This document shows positions 1 to 8,009 of a stretch of DNA of 64,000 nucleotides, one piece after another. The stretch is taken from contig CAWBLP010000026.1 of assembly GCA_963789495.1 (NCBI GenBank), positions 1 to 64,000 on the forward strand. Reading direction: 5' to 3'. The notes beneath the pieces were generated by a model, which was not told the origin of the DNA, searched no databases, and worked only from the letters and a program-made list of their open reading frames with translations. The translations under genes were made by a program, and so were the position numbers. Position 1 is the first letter of the stretch. Each line of letters begins with the position of its first letter. This stretch comes from CAWBLP01 sp963789495 (GTDB lineage Bacteria; Pseudomonadota; Alphaproteobacteria; Acetobacterales; Acetobacteraceae).

Positions 1-1093
1 CCGGCGCCATTGGGACCGATCACGCCGACGATGCCACCGGGCGGCAGCTTGAAGTCCAGCCCCTCGATCAGCTCCTGGTCGCCATAGCCCTTGCACAGAC
101 CCTCGGCCTCGATCACCACGTTGCCCAGGCGCGGCCCCGGCGGGATGACGATCTCCGCCACGCCAGTCGCCTGCTCCTGCGATTTCGCCAGCATCTCCTC
201 GTAGCGCTTGATGCGGGCCTGGTTCTTCGCCTGACGTGCGCGAGGGGAGGCGCCGATCCACTCCTGTTCGGCCGCCAGGGCGCGCTGGCGGGCGCTCTCC
301 TCTTTCTCCTCCTGCTGCAGTCGCTTGCGCTTCTGGTCCAGCCAGGACGAGTAGTTGCCTTCGAACGGGTAGCCGCGGCCGCGCTCGATCTCCAGGATCC
401 AGTTGGTGACGTTGTCCAGGAAGTAACGATCGTGGGTCACGATCATCACGGTGCCTGGTCGTCGTGCAGCGTGTGCTCCAGCCAGGCGACGCTTTCGGCG
501 TCCAGGTGGTTGGTCGGTTCGTCCAGCAGCAGCAGGTCGGGCTTTTCCAGCAGCAGCTTGCACAGCGCGACGCGCCGCCGCTCGCCACCCGACAGGGTGG
601 ACACAGCCGCGTCCGCCGGCGGGCAGCGCAGCGCGTCCAGCGCGATCTCCACGCGCCGGTCCAGCTCCCACCCCTCCTCGGCGTCGATCTTCTCCTGCAG
701 GTCGCCTTGTTCCACCAGCAGCGCATTCATCTCGTCATCGGACATCGGTTCGGCGAATTTGGCCGAGATCTCATTGAAGCGGCTCAGCGCCGCCTTCAGT
801 TCGGCGAACGCCTCCTCGACATTTCCCCGACCGTCTTGGAAGGAATTCGACTGCGGCTCCTGCGACAGGTAGCCGATCCGCACGCCGTCCGCGGCCCAGG
901 CCTCACCGCCGAATTCCTTTTCGATCCCCGCCATGATCTTCAGCAGGGTCGATTTGCCGGCGCCGTTCACGCCCAGCACGCCGATCTTCACGCCGGGCAG
1001 AAAGGACAGGGTAATGCCCTTGAACACCTCGCGTCCGCCGGGAAATGCCTTGGTCAAATCCTTCATCACATAAACGTATTGGTAGCTTGCCAT
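1..1093 (-). CDS. ettA: EttA, energy-dependent translational throttle protein (ABC-F), partial and frameshifted
   Basis: This is an ABC-F family ATPase that binds the ribosomal E site and gates translation according to the energy state; it acts in the cytoplasm and has no membrane domain. The first ATPase domain is clear: Walker A GVNGAGKST at residues 41-49, signature LSGGE at 167-171 and Walker B with LLLLDEPTNHLD near 187-198. After LHDDQ near position 455 the frame breaks. The downstream frame continues with a normal EttA segment (TVMIVTHDRYFLDN, then the linker and EGNYSSW), so one G appears to be missing in the codon pair for Q-G. The gene runs off the left edge just as the second Walker A (GPNGAG) begins. 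The start overlaps the 3' end of the upstream membrane-protein gene by 28 bases. Confidence 0.93.
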
Positions 1094-1952
1094 GATCCGC
1101 CGTCTCCGATTTCGTCCGCACCCTTAGATGGGGCGTTCCCGCGCTCAATACCAGGGCGGCGCGTCAATCGGCCGAGGTTCGGTTCAAGCTCCGGCTGTTC
1201 AGTCCGGACCGGTGTTGGGCGCGCATCGGACAGCGGTGACGGCCCCGCCCCCACCACCGCGATTTCGGACCGCGGCAGCTTCACCACCAGTCCCGGCGCC
1301 GGCGGTTTCGGCGCCGCGAACACGCTCAGCGCCAGGGTGAACACCACCAGAACGGCGAGTGCGATCGCAGTGTTGCGCAAGGCGGTCTGCGCGTTGCTCA
1401 AATGGCTGAACCGCCAGGTGTTGAGGTTCGCCGCCGTCCGATAGTGCAGCAGCATCTGCAGCGTCATCTGCCGAACGATGTCGTCCGCGGGGCTAGACAG
1501 CATGGCCAGCAGGTCCGAACTGCCGATCGCCGGGAAGGGGACACCACTCAGCGCGCGCAAGGCGCTGACGGTCAGCAGCACGGTCTGGATCACCAGATAC
1601 AGCGCGACGATGCCCAGCAGGCTGCTCCGCCAGAAGCTGAACGCTTCCAGATGGCCAACCACGGTATCGCCGAGGGAAAGCAGCGCACCGAGGAAGGCCT
1701 GGGCCACCAGCAAGGCCTGAGCGCGCGACAGAACGGAGTTGGCCCTGGCGGCTTCCGCATCCATCCGTCCCTTCGCGTAGGCATGGGGACGACGACCTCG
1801 TTGCGCCCCATATCGGGGATACGGGCTTGCAGGGCGGTCGTATTGGCGGCGAAATCCGGGTTGCTGGCCGCTTCCTGACCATACCGTTCGGCATTGGACT
1901 GAAGCCAAAACGGAAACACCTCATACCAAAGCGGCCGCAGCCATGACAGCAT
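1066..1952 (-). CDS. Small membrane protein, third gene of the ATP-grasp operon (function unknown; one frameshift)
   Basis: No family is recognised. The start codon at 1952 lies 4 bases after the stop of the ATP-grasp gene, so the two are almost certainly co-transcribed. The N-terminal 60-70 residues (MLSWLRPLWYEVFPF...) are soluble. They join, after a one-base loss near 1790, to a region with three probable membrane segments (around FLGALLSLGDTVVGHL, LLGIVALYLVIQTVLLTV and AIALAVLVVFTLALSVF), then a proline-rich C-terminal tail. Between segments two and three is a soluble stretch rich in polar residues (LLHYRTAANLNTWRFSHLSN). The reading frame runs 28 bases into ettA. The layout resembles small membrane partners in RiPP or toxin systems, but that is inference from architecture only. 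Confidence 0.6.
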
Positions 1953-1956
1953 CCGA

Positions 1957-2904
1957 TCAGGCTCCCCCTGGCTGGCCGCGCGCCAGCAGGCCGGCCAGGG
2001 CGGCGCCGATCGGCAGGCCAAGCGACAGCTCCAACCAGCCCCATTGGCCGGCCGGGTTGGTCTCCAGGAAGCAGAACTCTCCGGCCGGGGTCTCGATCAG
2101 GTCGTGCGTGGCGAAATGCAGCCCGGCCATCTCGCAGAGCCGCAGCAGCTTTTGCTGGACCGCGGGCGGCAGCGAGGCAGGCTCGAAGATCTCTGCGGCA
2201 TCCGGGCTGAGCCGCCAGTCATCCGGGTCCACGGCGGCGCCGCTGCGGGTGCGGGCCGCGAAGACTTGGCCGGCGACGGTGGTCACCCGCCACTCGTGGC
2301 GCTTCGGCACGCGTGCCTGTAACAGGCAGGGTGCAACCCGCAGACCGGTCCAATCCGAGGCCGCTTCCACCGGGCTGGTATAGGCCGCCGCCCTGCTTTC
2401 CTGATCGAGCAGACCGAACGACAGAGCCTTGGTCACCACCGCTCCGTGCCGGGCGACAAAATCCCGGGCAAGCGCCGCGTCCTGCGTCACCAGCGTCGCC
2501 GGGACAGTGAATCCCACCGCCCGGGCGCGCTGCGCCTGCAACAGCCGGTTGCCGGCCAGGCGATCCACCTCGAAAGCATTCACCTGCAGGCCAGGGATGC
2601 TGTCGAGGAAGGCGTCCAGCACACAGGCCAGCTCGCGCGCGGCGAAATCGCGGAAGCATGCCGACACCTGGTCGAGCCCGGCCGCACGCGCGAGCCGGCG
2701 ATGCCACACGGCGCGAACCTCGCCGGCGGCCAGCATGGTGTCCGGCGCGACCAGCTGCGGCCGATCGTCGGAAAAGCCAAAATGACAGTCCGGCGAACCG
2801 AGCCGATCGGTATCCAGCCGATAATAGGACGCCTGGCGATCGCGCAGATGGCGGATCACCAGATCGGCGCCGAGGTCTCCGCCATGGGTGACGAGCAAGA
2901 TCAC
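1957..2904 (-). CDS. MvdC/MvdD-like ATP-grasp ligase (graspetide synthetase family)
   Basis: This is a 315-residue ATP-grasp enzyme of the type that makes omega-ester or omega-amide side-chain crosslinks in graspetides such as microviridins. It has an N-terminal pre-ATP-grasp domain (MILLVTHGGDLGADLVI, residues 1-100) and a C-terminal ATP-grasp domain. Visible nucleotide-site elements are the lysine in VVTKA (159), HEWR (203-206) and the metal-binding loop FLETNPAGQWGW (279-290). The ExNPxGQW form of that loop is typical of MvdC/MvdD rather than of RimK. It begins with GTG inside the sequence GTGA, which is also the stop of the upstream precursor candidate, so translation is probably coupled. 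A membrane protein follows 4 bases downstream. Substrate and bond type cannot be read from the sequence. Confidence 0.85.
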   Translation of the reverse strand: MILLVTHGGDLGADLVIRHLRDRQASYYRLDTDRLGSPDCHFGFSDDRPQLVAPDTMLAAGEVRAVWHRRLARAAGLDQVSACFRDFAARELACVLDAFLDSIPGLQVNAFEVDRLAGNRLLQAQRARAVGFTVPATLVTQDAALARDFVARHGAVVTKALSFGLLDQESRAAAYTSPVEAASDWTGLRVAPCLLQARVPKRHEWRVTTVAGQVFAARTRSGAAVDPDDWRLSPDAAEIFEPASLPPAVQQKLLRLCEMAGLHFATHDLIETPAGEFCFLETNPAGQWGWLELSLGLPIGAALAGLLARGQPGGA

Positions 2905-3233
2905 CGATCGAATGGATGCCTCTCGCAGTGCCGCAGCCGGATAACGTCGGGGTCGGGAATCACGGTGACGACCTTGGTCGCCAGTTGTTCGATCGCGCGC
3001 AGGCTGCGCATCCTGGCGGCACGGATCACGTCCGGGTCCGGCTGGTCCGGAGCAGCCTTGGTTTCCATCGTGGCCAGGCCGTTCGCCCCGGCCTGCGTCA
3101 ATTCCTCCAGCGCCGGCCGCGGCGAACCTGGCATCCGCAACATCCCGTCCGGCCCGGTCTCGAAGGCATCGGCCGCGGGCGGGTCGGCGCAGCGGGCGAA
3201 TTGCACCAGAAACGGAACAACGGATTGCGTCAT
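2901..3233 (-). CDS. Candidate graspetide precursor peptide with a duplicated PDPDVIR motif
   Basis: This is a 110-residue protein immediately upstream of, and translationally coupled to, the ATP-grasp ligase. Two ATGs are adjacent (3236 and 3233). The GGAGG sequence ends 2 bases before the first and 5 before the second, so 3233 is preferred. Near the N-terminus it carries VVPFLVQFAR (residues 5-14), reminiscent of the PFFARFL helix that microviridin ligases recognise in their leader peptides. The C-terminal half contains PDPDVIR twice (about residues 65-71 and 93-99, 28 apart), with Lys/Thr/Ser and Asp/Glu residues that could be crosslinked. No Gly-Gly cleavage site is obvious. The assignment rests on gene order, size, leader resemblance and the repeat; no homologue could be searched. 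Confidence 0.62.
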   Translation of the reverse strand: MTQSVVPFLVQFARCADPPAADAFETGPDGMLRMPGSPRPALEELTQAGANGLATMETKAAPDQPDPDVIRAARMRSLRAIEQLATKVVTVIPDPDVIRLRHCERHPFDR

Positions 3234-3393
3234 CATGGCCTCCAGCCTGCCAGGGTCCACGTGCCCTGAGGGCGTGGCGAAATGCTGCGCTGTCCCGGAT
3301 CGACTCCGCAAGCCGTCAGTGCGGTTCGCGACCATCCGATAGGGCCAATGTGAACGCCTTGTCAGCCGCGTGGCGGGGTACGCCGGGCCCCGC

Positions 3394-3942
3394 TCAATAC
3401 CAGTGGTGCTGGTGCCAGAAGGCGACCGCCTTATCGGCGTCGCCATAACGCGACCGAATATAGCGAATGCCGCCCTGCGCTTCCTCGACGGCATTGCCAA
3501 AGGACGCAGCGCCATGCGGGTTCAGATGCCAGTTCGCCCGCGTCAACTGATACAGGCCTCGCGCCGAGTGGACCGGATTGCGTGCATCCACCTTGCCGCC
3601 GGATTCCTGCGCCATGATGAAGCTGAGCCCGGCACGCCAGGACTCGGGGACATTTTCGCGCGCCATCGCCTGGGTCAGCGCGGCATTCGCGGCAGCCGGC
3701 AAGACACGCGCGGTCGGCGCCGGCGCGGCGAAAACCCGCGGCACATGCTTCACCGGCACCCGCGCCGCTGCCCGGATGACCAGCCGATGTGCCGCCGGCA
3801 GCTGCGGCGCCGTCACGTCGTGATGCGCCCGCGCCAGCACCTGCTGGAAACTGGGTCCGTCATGCCCATGCCGCCGCCGGCGCGCGGATGCACCGGTAGC
3901 GGCGGCATTCGATTCGGCCGAAATGCGCGTCACGTCCGCCAC
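3394..3942 (-). CDS. Lytic transglycosylase-like protein (SLT/lysozyme fold)
   Basis: This is a 182-residue protein whose C-terminal 85 residues have the SLT/lysozyme fold signature: the catalytic glutamate in MAQESGG (E113), then N at 122, and GLYQLT (129-134), the usual GLMQ-type motif. Such enzymes cleave peptidoglycan between MurNAc and GlcNAc. The N-terminal 80 residues are basic and alanine/proline rich, with no clear signal peptide, so export could be through a flagellar or other dedicated route, or the annotated GTG start at 3942 may be wrong. Upstream of the GTG no good ribosome binding site is visible. It lies upstream of the graspetide-like genes on the same strand, separated by about 160 bases. 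Confidence 0.75.
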   Translation of the reverse strand: MADVTRISAESNAAATGASARRRRHGHDGPSFQQVLARAHHDVTAPQLPAAHRLVIRAAARVPVKHVPRVFAAPAPTARVLPAAANAALTQAMARENVPESWRAGLSFIMAQESGGKVDARNPVHSARGLYQLTRANWHLNPHGAASFGNAVEEAQGGIRYIRSRYGDADKAVAFWHQHHWY

Positions 3943-4349
3943 GCAGATAGCCTACGGAGGACAGATTGCGATCCGGTAAATAGCCGCGTCGGTGTTCGCC
4001 ACCCACGCGCGCGACATACGCGCCGCCCGGCGTCAGGCAAAATCCTGCTCGGAGCGCGGTCCCACCGGGCGAACTGCGCGAATAGGGTCGATCCGGTCCA
4101 GGCCGCACGAAAGCTGCGAGCCCGTCGATGCACCAATCAGCCACGCCCCAGGGGCGTCATGAAGGGCGCCAGGCGTCCCGGCATCCATCCACCGGCCGGT
4201 TCAGCACGCCGCAGGGCACCCGGCGGGGGTGGTGCTCGCGCGTGCAGGTGCCTCCTGGCATGGCTGTGAACGGCCAAAAGCGCAACCAGCCCTGGTCGGC
4301 ATCGTTCGCTCCGGCAGGAACATTCGTCTCCCAACGGAGGACAGACATC
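3943..4349. other. Intergenic region, 407 bases, no supported gene
   Basis: Open frames here lack ribosome binding sites and family resemblance. The only clear signal is the GGAGG ribosome binding site of the lipoprotein at the right end. Confidence 0.5.
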
Positions 4350-4637
4350 ATGGGCTTACGCATGATCGGCCTGGGCATCGCGCTGACCGTTGCCGGTGGG
4401 CTTGCCGGCTGCGCGCCGGGACCGGGCGGATACGCAGGATGGTCGAACTACCGCGAGCATCAGGCCAGCGCACATGCCTCCGCTGCCCATCGTGACGCCC
4501 AGGACGCACGCTGGCAGGCAGAACGTGGCAATTACTGGGGTGCGCAGCAATCCCAGGCAGCGGCCAATGCGGAAGCGGCGCGAGCTCGTCAGGAGCATGA
4601 GCACGCTGCGAAGGACCGGTGGCTCAGCCAGTTCTGA
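4350..4637 (+). CDS. Small alanine-rich lipoprotein (hypothetical)
   Basis: This is a 95-residue protein with a typical lipoprotein signal: hydrophobic segment MIGLGIALTVAGG followed by the lipobox LAGC, cysteine at about residue 22. The mature part is rich in Ala, Gln, His and Arg (ASAHASAAHRDAQDARWQAE) and is probably helical. The start is fixed by AACGGAGG placed 8 bases upstream of the ATG. No known family is recognised. It probably sits in the outer or inner membrane facing the periplasm. There is no operon partner on the same strand. Confidence 0.75.
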   Translation: MGLRMIGLGIALTVAGGLAGCAPGPGGYAGWSNYREHQASAHASAAHRDAQDARWQAERGNYWGAQQSQAAANAEAARARQEHEHAAKDRWLSQF

Positions 4638-4695
4638 TAACCCGGCGCGCCGGCTTTGCCAGACCGCTTGGCCGTCCACCGCCCCGGTAACGTCG

Positions 4696-4772
4696 TGGTG
4701 CGCCCGGCAGGACTCGAACCTGCAACCAAGCGGTTATGAGCCGCCCGCTCTAACCAATTGAGCTACAGGCGC
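4696..4772 (-). tRNA. tRNA with CAU anticodon, probably tRNA-Ile2 (lysidine type)
   Basis: A full cloverleaf of 77 nt including an encoded CCA can be drawn. The acceptor GCGCCTG pairs with CGGGCGC, the D-arm is AGCTCAATTGGTTAGAGC, the anticodon loop CTCATAA sits in a GGCGG/CCGCT stem, and the T-arm is GCAGG/CCTGC. The anticodon reads CAU. The anticodon stem-loop and the following CTTGGTTG match the tRNA-Ile2 pattern (C34 modified to lysidine by TilS) better than elongator Met, but the identity is not certain. It lacks the initiator features seen in the fragment at 54699. Confidence 0.9.
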
Positions 4773-5273
4773 AACCAGTCGCAATGATCTGCCCGACCGC
4801 AGCGTTGCGTGCAAGCCGAACGCATCCCCGCCGTGCTGCCCCGAACTGGCACACCCACCCGCTGCCTGGCGAGGCGATCTTGTTCCCCTGTGGCAAGCCG
4901 GCCATCGGACCAACACGGCGCAGTCCCGCCCTGCGGCTCTACCATCGACGCCAGGTCGCTAATCGATGCGTGAACGCCCGCCTGCACCGGTCGGTCTCGA
5001 ATCGTCGCCATGTGACCGCTGGGCCAGTTTACTGCAGATCAGATGACTGCAGGGATGGGATGACGTCGACCGAACAACATCGACATTCCGAGCCCGCACC
5101 ATCCGGTGTGGCATTTCGGCGACAGCAGCCGACGCCTCCCGCGGCAAACGTCGATGATTTGCCACATGTTCACCTATCTGGCATATCGCCGGCCAACTCC
5201 TTCGGCCGTCCGCGTTGCGCCCACCAGGCCGCGGCGCGTGTGGCCCTGGCCGCAACAAGGATAGAGCCAAGAA
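4773..5273. other. Intergenic region upstream of hppA, 501 bases, no supported gene
   Basis: No convincing coding frame on either strand. The region must hold the hppA promoter and leader. A purine-rich AACAAGGATAGAG lies just before the hppA start. No riboswitch consensus was recognised. Confidence 0.5.
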
Positions 5274-7382
5274 ATGTCCCTGGCCCATATCGTGATCATC
5301 GCCTGTGGTTTGGTGGCGCTGATCTATGGTTTCATTACCGCCAAACAAGTGCTGGCAGCCGATGCCGGCACCGCCCGGATGCAGGAGATCTCCGCCGCCG
5401 TCCAGGAAGGCGCCCGTGCCTACCTGAACCGGCAATACACCACCATCGCCATCGTCGGCGTGGTGATACTGATCATCCTGGGCCTGATCCTGGGCATCCA
5501 CACCGCCATCGGCTTCGCCATCGGCGCGATCCTGTCGGCCGCGGCAGGTTTCGCCGGCATGAACGTCTCGGTGCGGGCCAATGTGCGCACCGCCCAGGCG
5601 TCCAAGCAGGGCCTCGCCGCCGGCCTCGACATCGCCTTCAAGTCGGGCGCCATCACCGGCATGCTGGTGGTTGGGCTCGGCCTGCTGGGTGTGTCGATCT
5701 ACTACTTCATCCTGCGCGGCAGCTACGGCGCCGCCATCACCGACGACCAGTTGCGCAAGGTGCTGGAGGCGATGGTCGCCCTCGGCTTCGGCGGCTCGCT
5801 GATCTCCATCTTCGCCCGTCTCGGCGGCGGCATCTTCACCAAAGGTGCCGACGTGGGCGCCGATCTGGTGGGCAAGGTTGAGGCCGGCATCCCCGAGGAT
5901 GACCCCCGCAACCCCGCCGTGATCGCCGACAACGTGGGCGACAATGTCGGCGACTGCGCCGGCATGGCGGCCGACCTGTTCGAGACCTACGCCGTCACCA
6001 TCGTCGCCACCATGCTGCTGGCCGGCATCTACTTCACCGGCGGCGCCCGCGACGCCCTGCTGCTGCTGCCGCTCGGCATCGGTGCCATCTGCATCCTCAC
6101 TTCCGTCGTCGGCACCTATTTCGTCAAACTCGGCCCGGACAACGGGATCATGAAGGCGCTGTACAAGGGCCTGCTGGTCACCGGGGCGCTGTCCGTCGTG
6201 GGTATCGCGCTCATCATAGGCTGGTTCGTGGGCTTCGGCACGCCGATGGCACTCAACGGCGGCGGCAGCGTGAACGGGTTCGACTTGTTCGTCTGTGCCC
6301 TGGTCGGCCTGGCGGTGACCGGCGCGATCGTCTGGATCACCGAATACTACACCGCCACCGAATACCGCCCGGTGCGCTCCATCGCGCAGAGTTCCACCAC
6401 CGGCCACGGCACCAACGTGATCCAGGGCCTGGCGGTGTCGATGGAATCCACCGCCCTGCCGGTGATCGTCATCTGCGTCGGCATCATCGTCGCTTCCATG
6501 GTGGCGGGCCTGTTCGGCATCGCGGTGGCGGCGACCACCATGCTGTCGCTCGCCGGCATGATCGTGGCACTGGACGCCTATGGCCCGGTCACCGACAACG
6601 CCGGCGGCATCGCCGAGATGGCCGACCTGCCGGCCGACGTGCGCAAGACCACCGACGCGCTGGACGCGGTGGGCAACACCACCAAGGCCGTGACCAAGGG
6701 TTACGCGATCGGCTCCGCCGGCCTCGCGTCGCTGGTGCTGTTCGCCGCCTACACCCAGGACCTGGCGCATTACTTCCCGACCCTGAAGGTCGATTTCGCC
6801 CTGCAGAACCCGTACGTGGTGGTCGGTCTGTTCGTCGGCGGCCTGCTGCCCTACCTGTTCGGGGCGATGGGCATGACGGCAGTCGGCCGCGCCGCCGGGT
6901 CCGTGGTGGTGGAGGTCCGCCGGCAGTTCCGCGAGATCCCCGGCATCATGGAAGGTACCGCCAAGCCGGAATACGGCCGCGCGGTGGACATGCTGACCAA
7001 GGCGGCGATCAAGGAGATGCTGCTGCCGTCGCTGCTGCCGATCGGCGCGCCGATCGTGCTGTGGATCGTCATCGACGTCATCGCGGGCCGCGCAGCTGCC
7101 TTCGCCTCACTGGGCGCTATGCTGCTGGGCACCATCGTCACCGGGCTGTTCGTGGCGATCTCCATGACCTCGGGCGGCGGCGCCTGGGACAACGCGAAGA
7201 AATACATCGAGGAAGGCAATCATGGCGGCAAAGGCTCCGACGCGCACAAGGCAGCGGTGACCGGCGATACTGTGGGCGATCCCTATAAGGACACCGCCGG
7301 ACCGGCAGTGAACCCGATGATCAAGATCACCAACATCGTGGCGCTGCTGCTGCTGGCGATCCTGGCGGGCTGGCTGCACTAA
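5274..7382 (+). CDS. hppA: Membrane proton-translocating pyrophosphatase, K+-independent
   Basis: This is a 702-residue integral membrane protein with about 16 membrane segments. It hydrolyses pyrophosphate and pumps protons out of the cytoplasm. The diagnostic motifs are intact: GGGIFTKGADVGADLVGKVE in the substrate site, DNVGDNVGDCAGMAADLFE, and the C-terminal DTVGDPYKDTAGPAVNP. The residue that sets potassium dependence is Lys in GNTTKA (K471), which marks the K+-independent, proton-pumping subfamily. The length is normal and the frame is undisturbed over 2.1 kb. A UUCG-loop terminator follows 27 bases after the stop. The gene appears to be monocistronic. Confidence 0.97.
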   Translation: MSLAHIVIIACGLVALIYGFITAKQVLAADAGTARMQEISAAVQEGARAYLNRQYTTIAIVGVVILIILGLILGIHTAIGFAIGAILSAAAGFAGMNVSVRANVRTAQASKQGLAAGLDIAFKSGAITGMLVVGLGLLGVSIYYFILRGSYGAAITDDQLRKVLEAMVALGFGGSLISIFARLGGGIFTKGADVGADLVGKVEAGIPEDDPRNPAVIADNVGDNVGDCAGMAADLFETYAVTIVATMLLAGIYFTGGARDALLLLPLGIGAICILTSVVGTYFVKLGPDNGIMKALYKGLLVTGALSVVGIALIIGWFVGFGTPMALNGGGSVNGFDLFVCALVGLAVTGAIVWITEYYTATEYRPVRSIAQSSTTGHGTNVIQGLAVSMESTALPVIVICVGIIVASMVAGLFGIAVAATTMLSLAGMIVALDAYGPVTDNAGGIAEMADLPADVRKTTDALDAVGNTTKAVTKGYAIGSAGLASLVLFAAYTQDLAHYFPTLKVDFALQNPYVVVGLFVGGLLPYLFGAMGMTAVGRAAGSVVVEVRRQFREIPGIMEGTAKPEYGRAVDMLTKAAIKEMLLPSLLPIGAPIVLWIVIDVIAGRAAAFASLGAMLLGTIVTGLFVAISMTSGGGAWDNAKKYIEEGNHGGKGSDAHKAAVTGDTVGDPYKDTAGPAVNPMIKITNIVALLLLAILAGWLH

Positions 7383-7408
7383 GCGGTCCCTGAGTTCCGG
7401 CCTGACGG

Positions 7409-7436
7409 GCGGCCCCGGACTTCGGTCCGGGGCCGC
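7409..7436 (+). terminator. Intrinsic terminator of hppA
   Basis: A perfect 12-bp GC-rich stem (GCGGCCCCGGAC / GTCCGGGGCCGC) closes on a TTCG tetraloop, followed by TGTCATTT. It sits 27 bases after the hppA stop codon. Confidence 0.8.
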
Positions 7437-7601
7437 TGTCATTTGGGGCAGCGCCACCGGGAGTTGCCGCAGATGCCATAGGCCGAGCGGGCCCCTGGCA
7501 CGGGCGGTGCCAGCCGATCGACATCGCCGCTATGTCAGTCAGTGGCGGGGGCGTGCTCAGCCAAGGCGCCGCACCGGCCCAGGTCCCGGGGGCCGCCCGC
7601 T

Positions 7602-7928
7602 TCAGGCCTTGGCGCGGGTACGCTGCTTCACCTGGCGCACGGCCGCGAGTTGGCCTTCCAGCATCGTCAGCGCATCCCGCTCCGCCTGATTCAATCCCTC
7701 CAGCTTCACATGCTTCAGCAGCACCTCCAGCGCATCGCCGATCCGTCCGAGTTGCTTGCCATAGCTGCCGACTTCATCCAGCACCGCCTGCTCCACCTCG
7801 GGATGCGCGGTCTGGCCCAGATCGATATTGATCAGGCCGAATTGCGCGCCCTGCTGGTAGAAGCTCCATGGATTGATAGCCTGCCAGAGCTGCTGCGGGG
7901 CCAGTGAAAGCTGAAAGGAATTCGCCAT
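7602..7928 (-). CDS. Hypothetical 108-residue helical protein
   Basis: The start is well supported by AGGAGG placed 6 bases upstream of the ATG. The sequence is mostly helical and polar. It opens with MANSFQLSLAPQQLWQAINPWSF and ends in a basic run (RQVKQRTRAKA). The middle (VLDEVGSYGKQLGRIGDALEVLL) resembles the coiled segments of small phasin-like or poly-hydroxyalkanoate-associated proteins, but the resemblance is weak and no function is assigned. No signal peptide or membrane segment is visible. It lies 80 bases downstream of the phosphoesterase gene on the same strand. Confidence 0.6.
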   Translation of the reverse strand: MANSFQLSLAPQQLWQAINPWSFYQQGAQFGLINIDLGQTAHPEVEQAVLDEVGSYGKQLGRIGDALEVLLKHVKLEGLNQAERDALTMLEGQLAAVRQVKQRTRAKA

Positions 7929-8009
7929 GGTCGCCTCCTGCTGGCGACGACGCTACAGGCGCCATGTTGCCGTTGGACAGAGAATTCCACCAGACCGGAA
8001 CAGGCGCGG

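Noticed and set aside
1957..2904. RimK-type ribosomal protein S6 modification enzyme
   Set aside because: The ExNPxGQW loop, length and coupling to a small upstream peptide gene fit MvdC/MvdD-like ligases better than RimK.
4696..4772. The CAU tRNA as an integration site paired with the tRNA fragment at 54699
   Set aside because: The 3' halves differ in the T-arm and acceptor sequences, so they are not copies of one attachment site.
4959..6770. A 603-codon open frame antisense to hppA
   Set aside because: It is a GC-rich shadow of a well conserved gene; its translation is His/Gly/Asp-rich with no family resemblance and no ribosome binding site.
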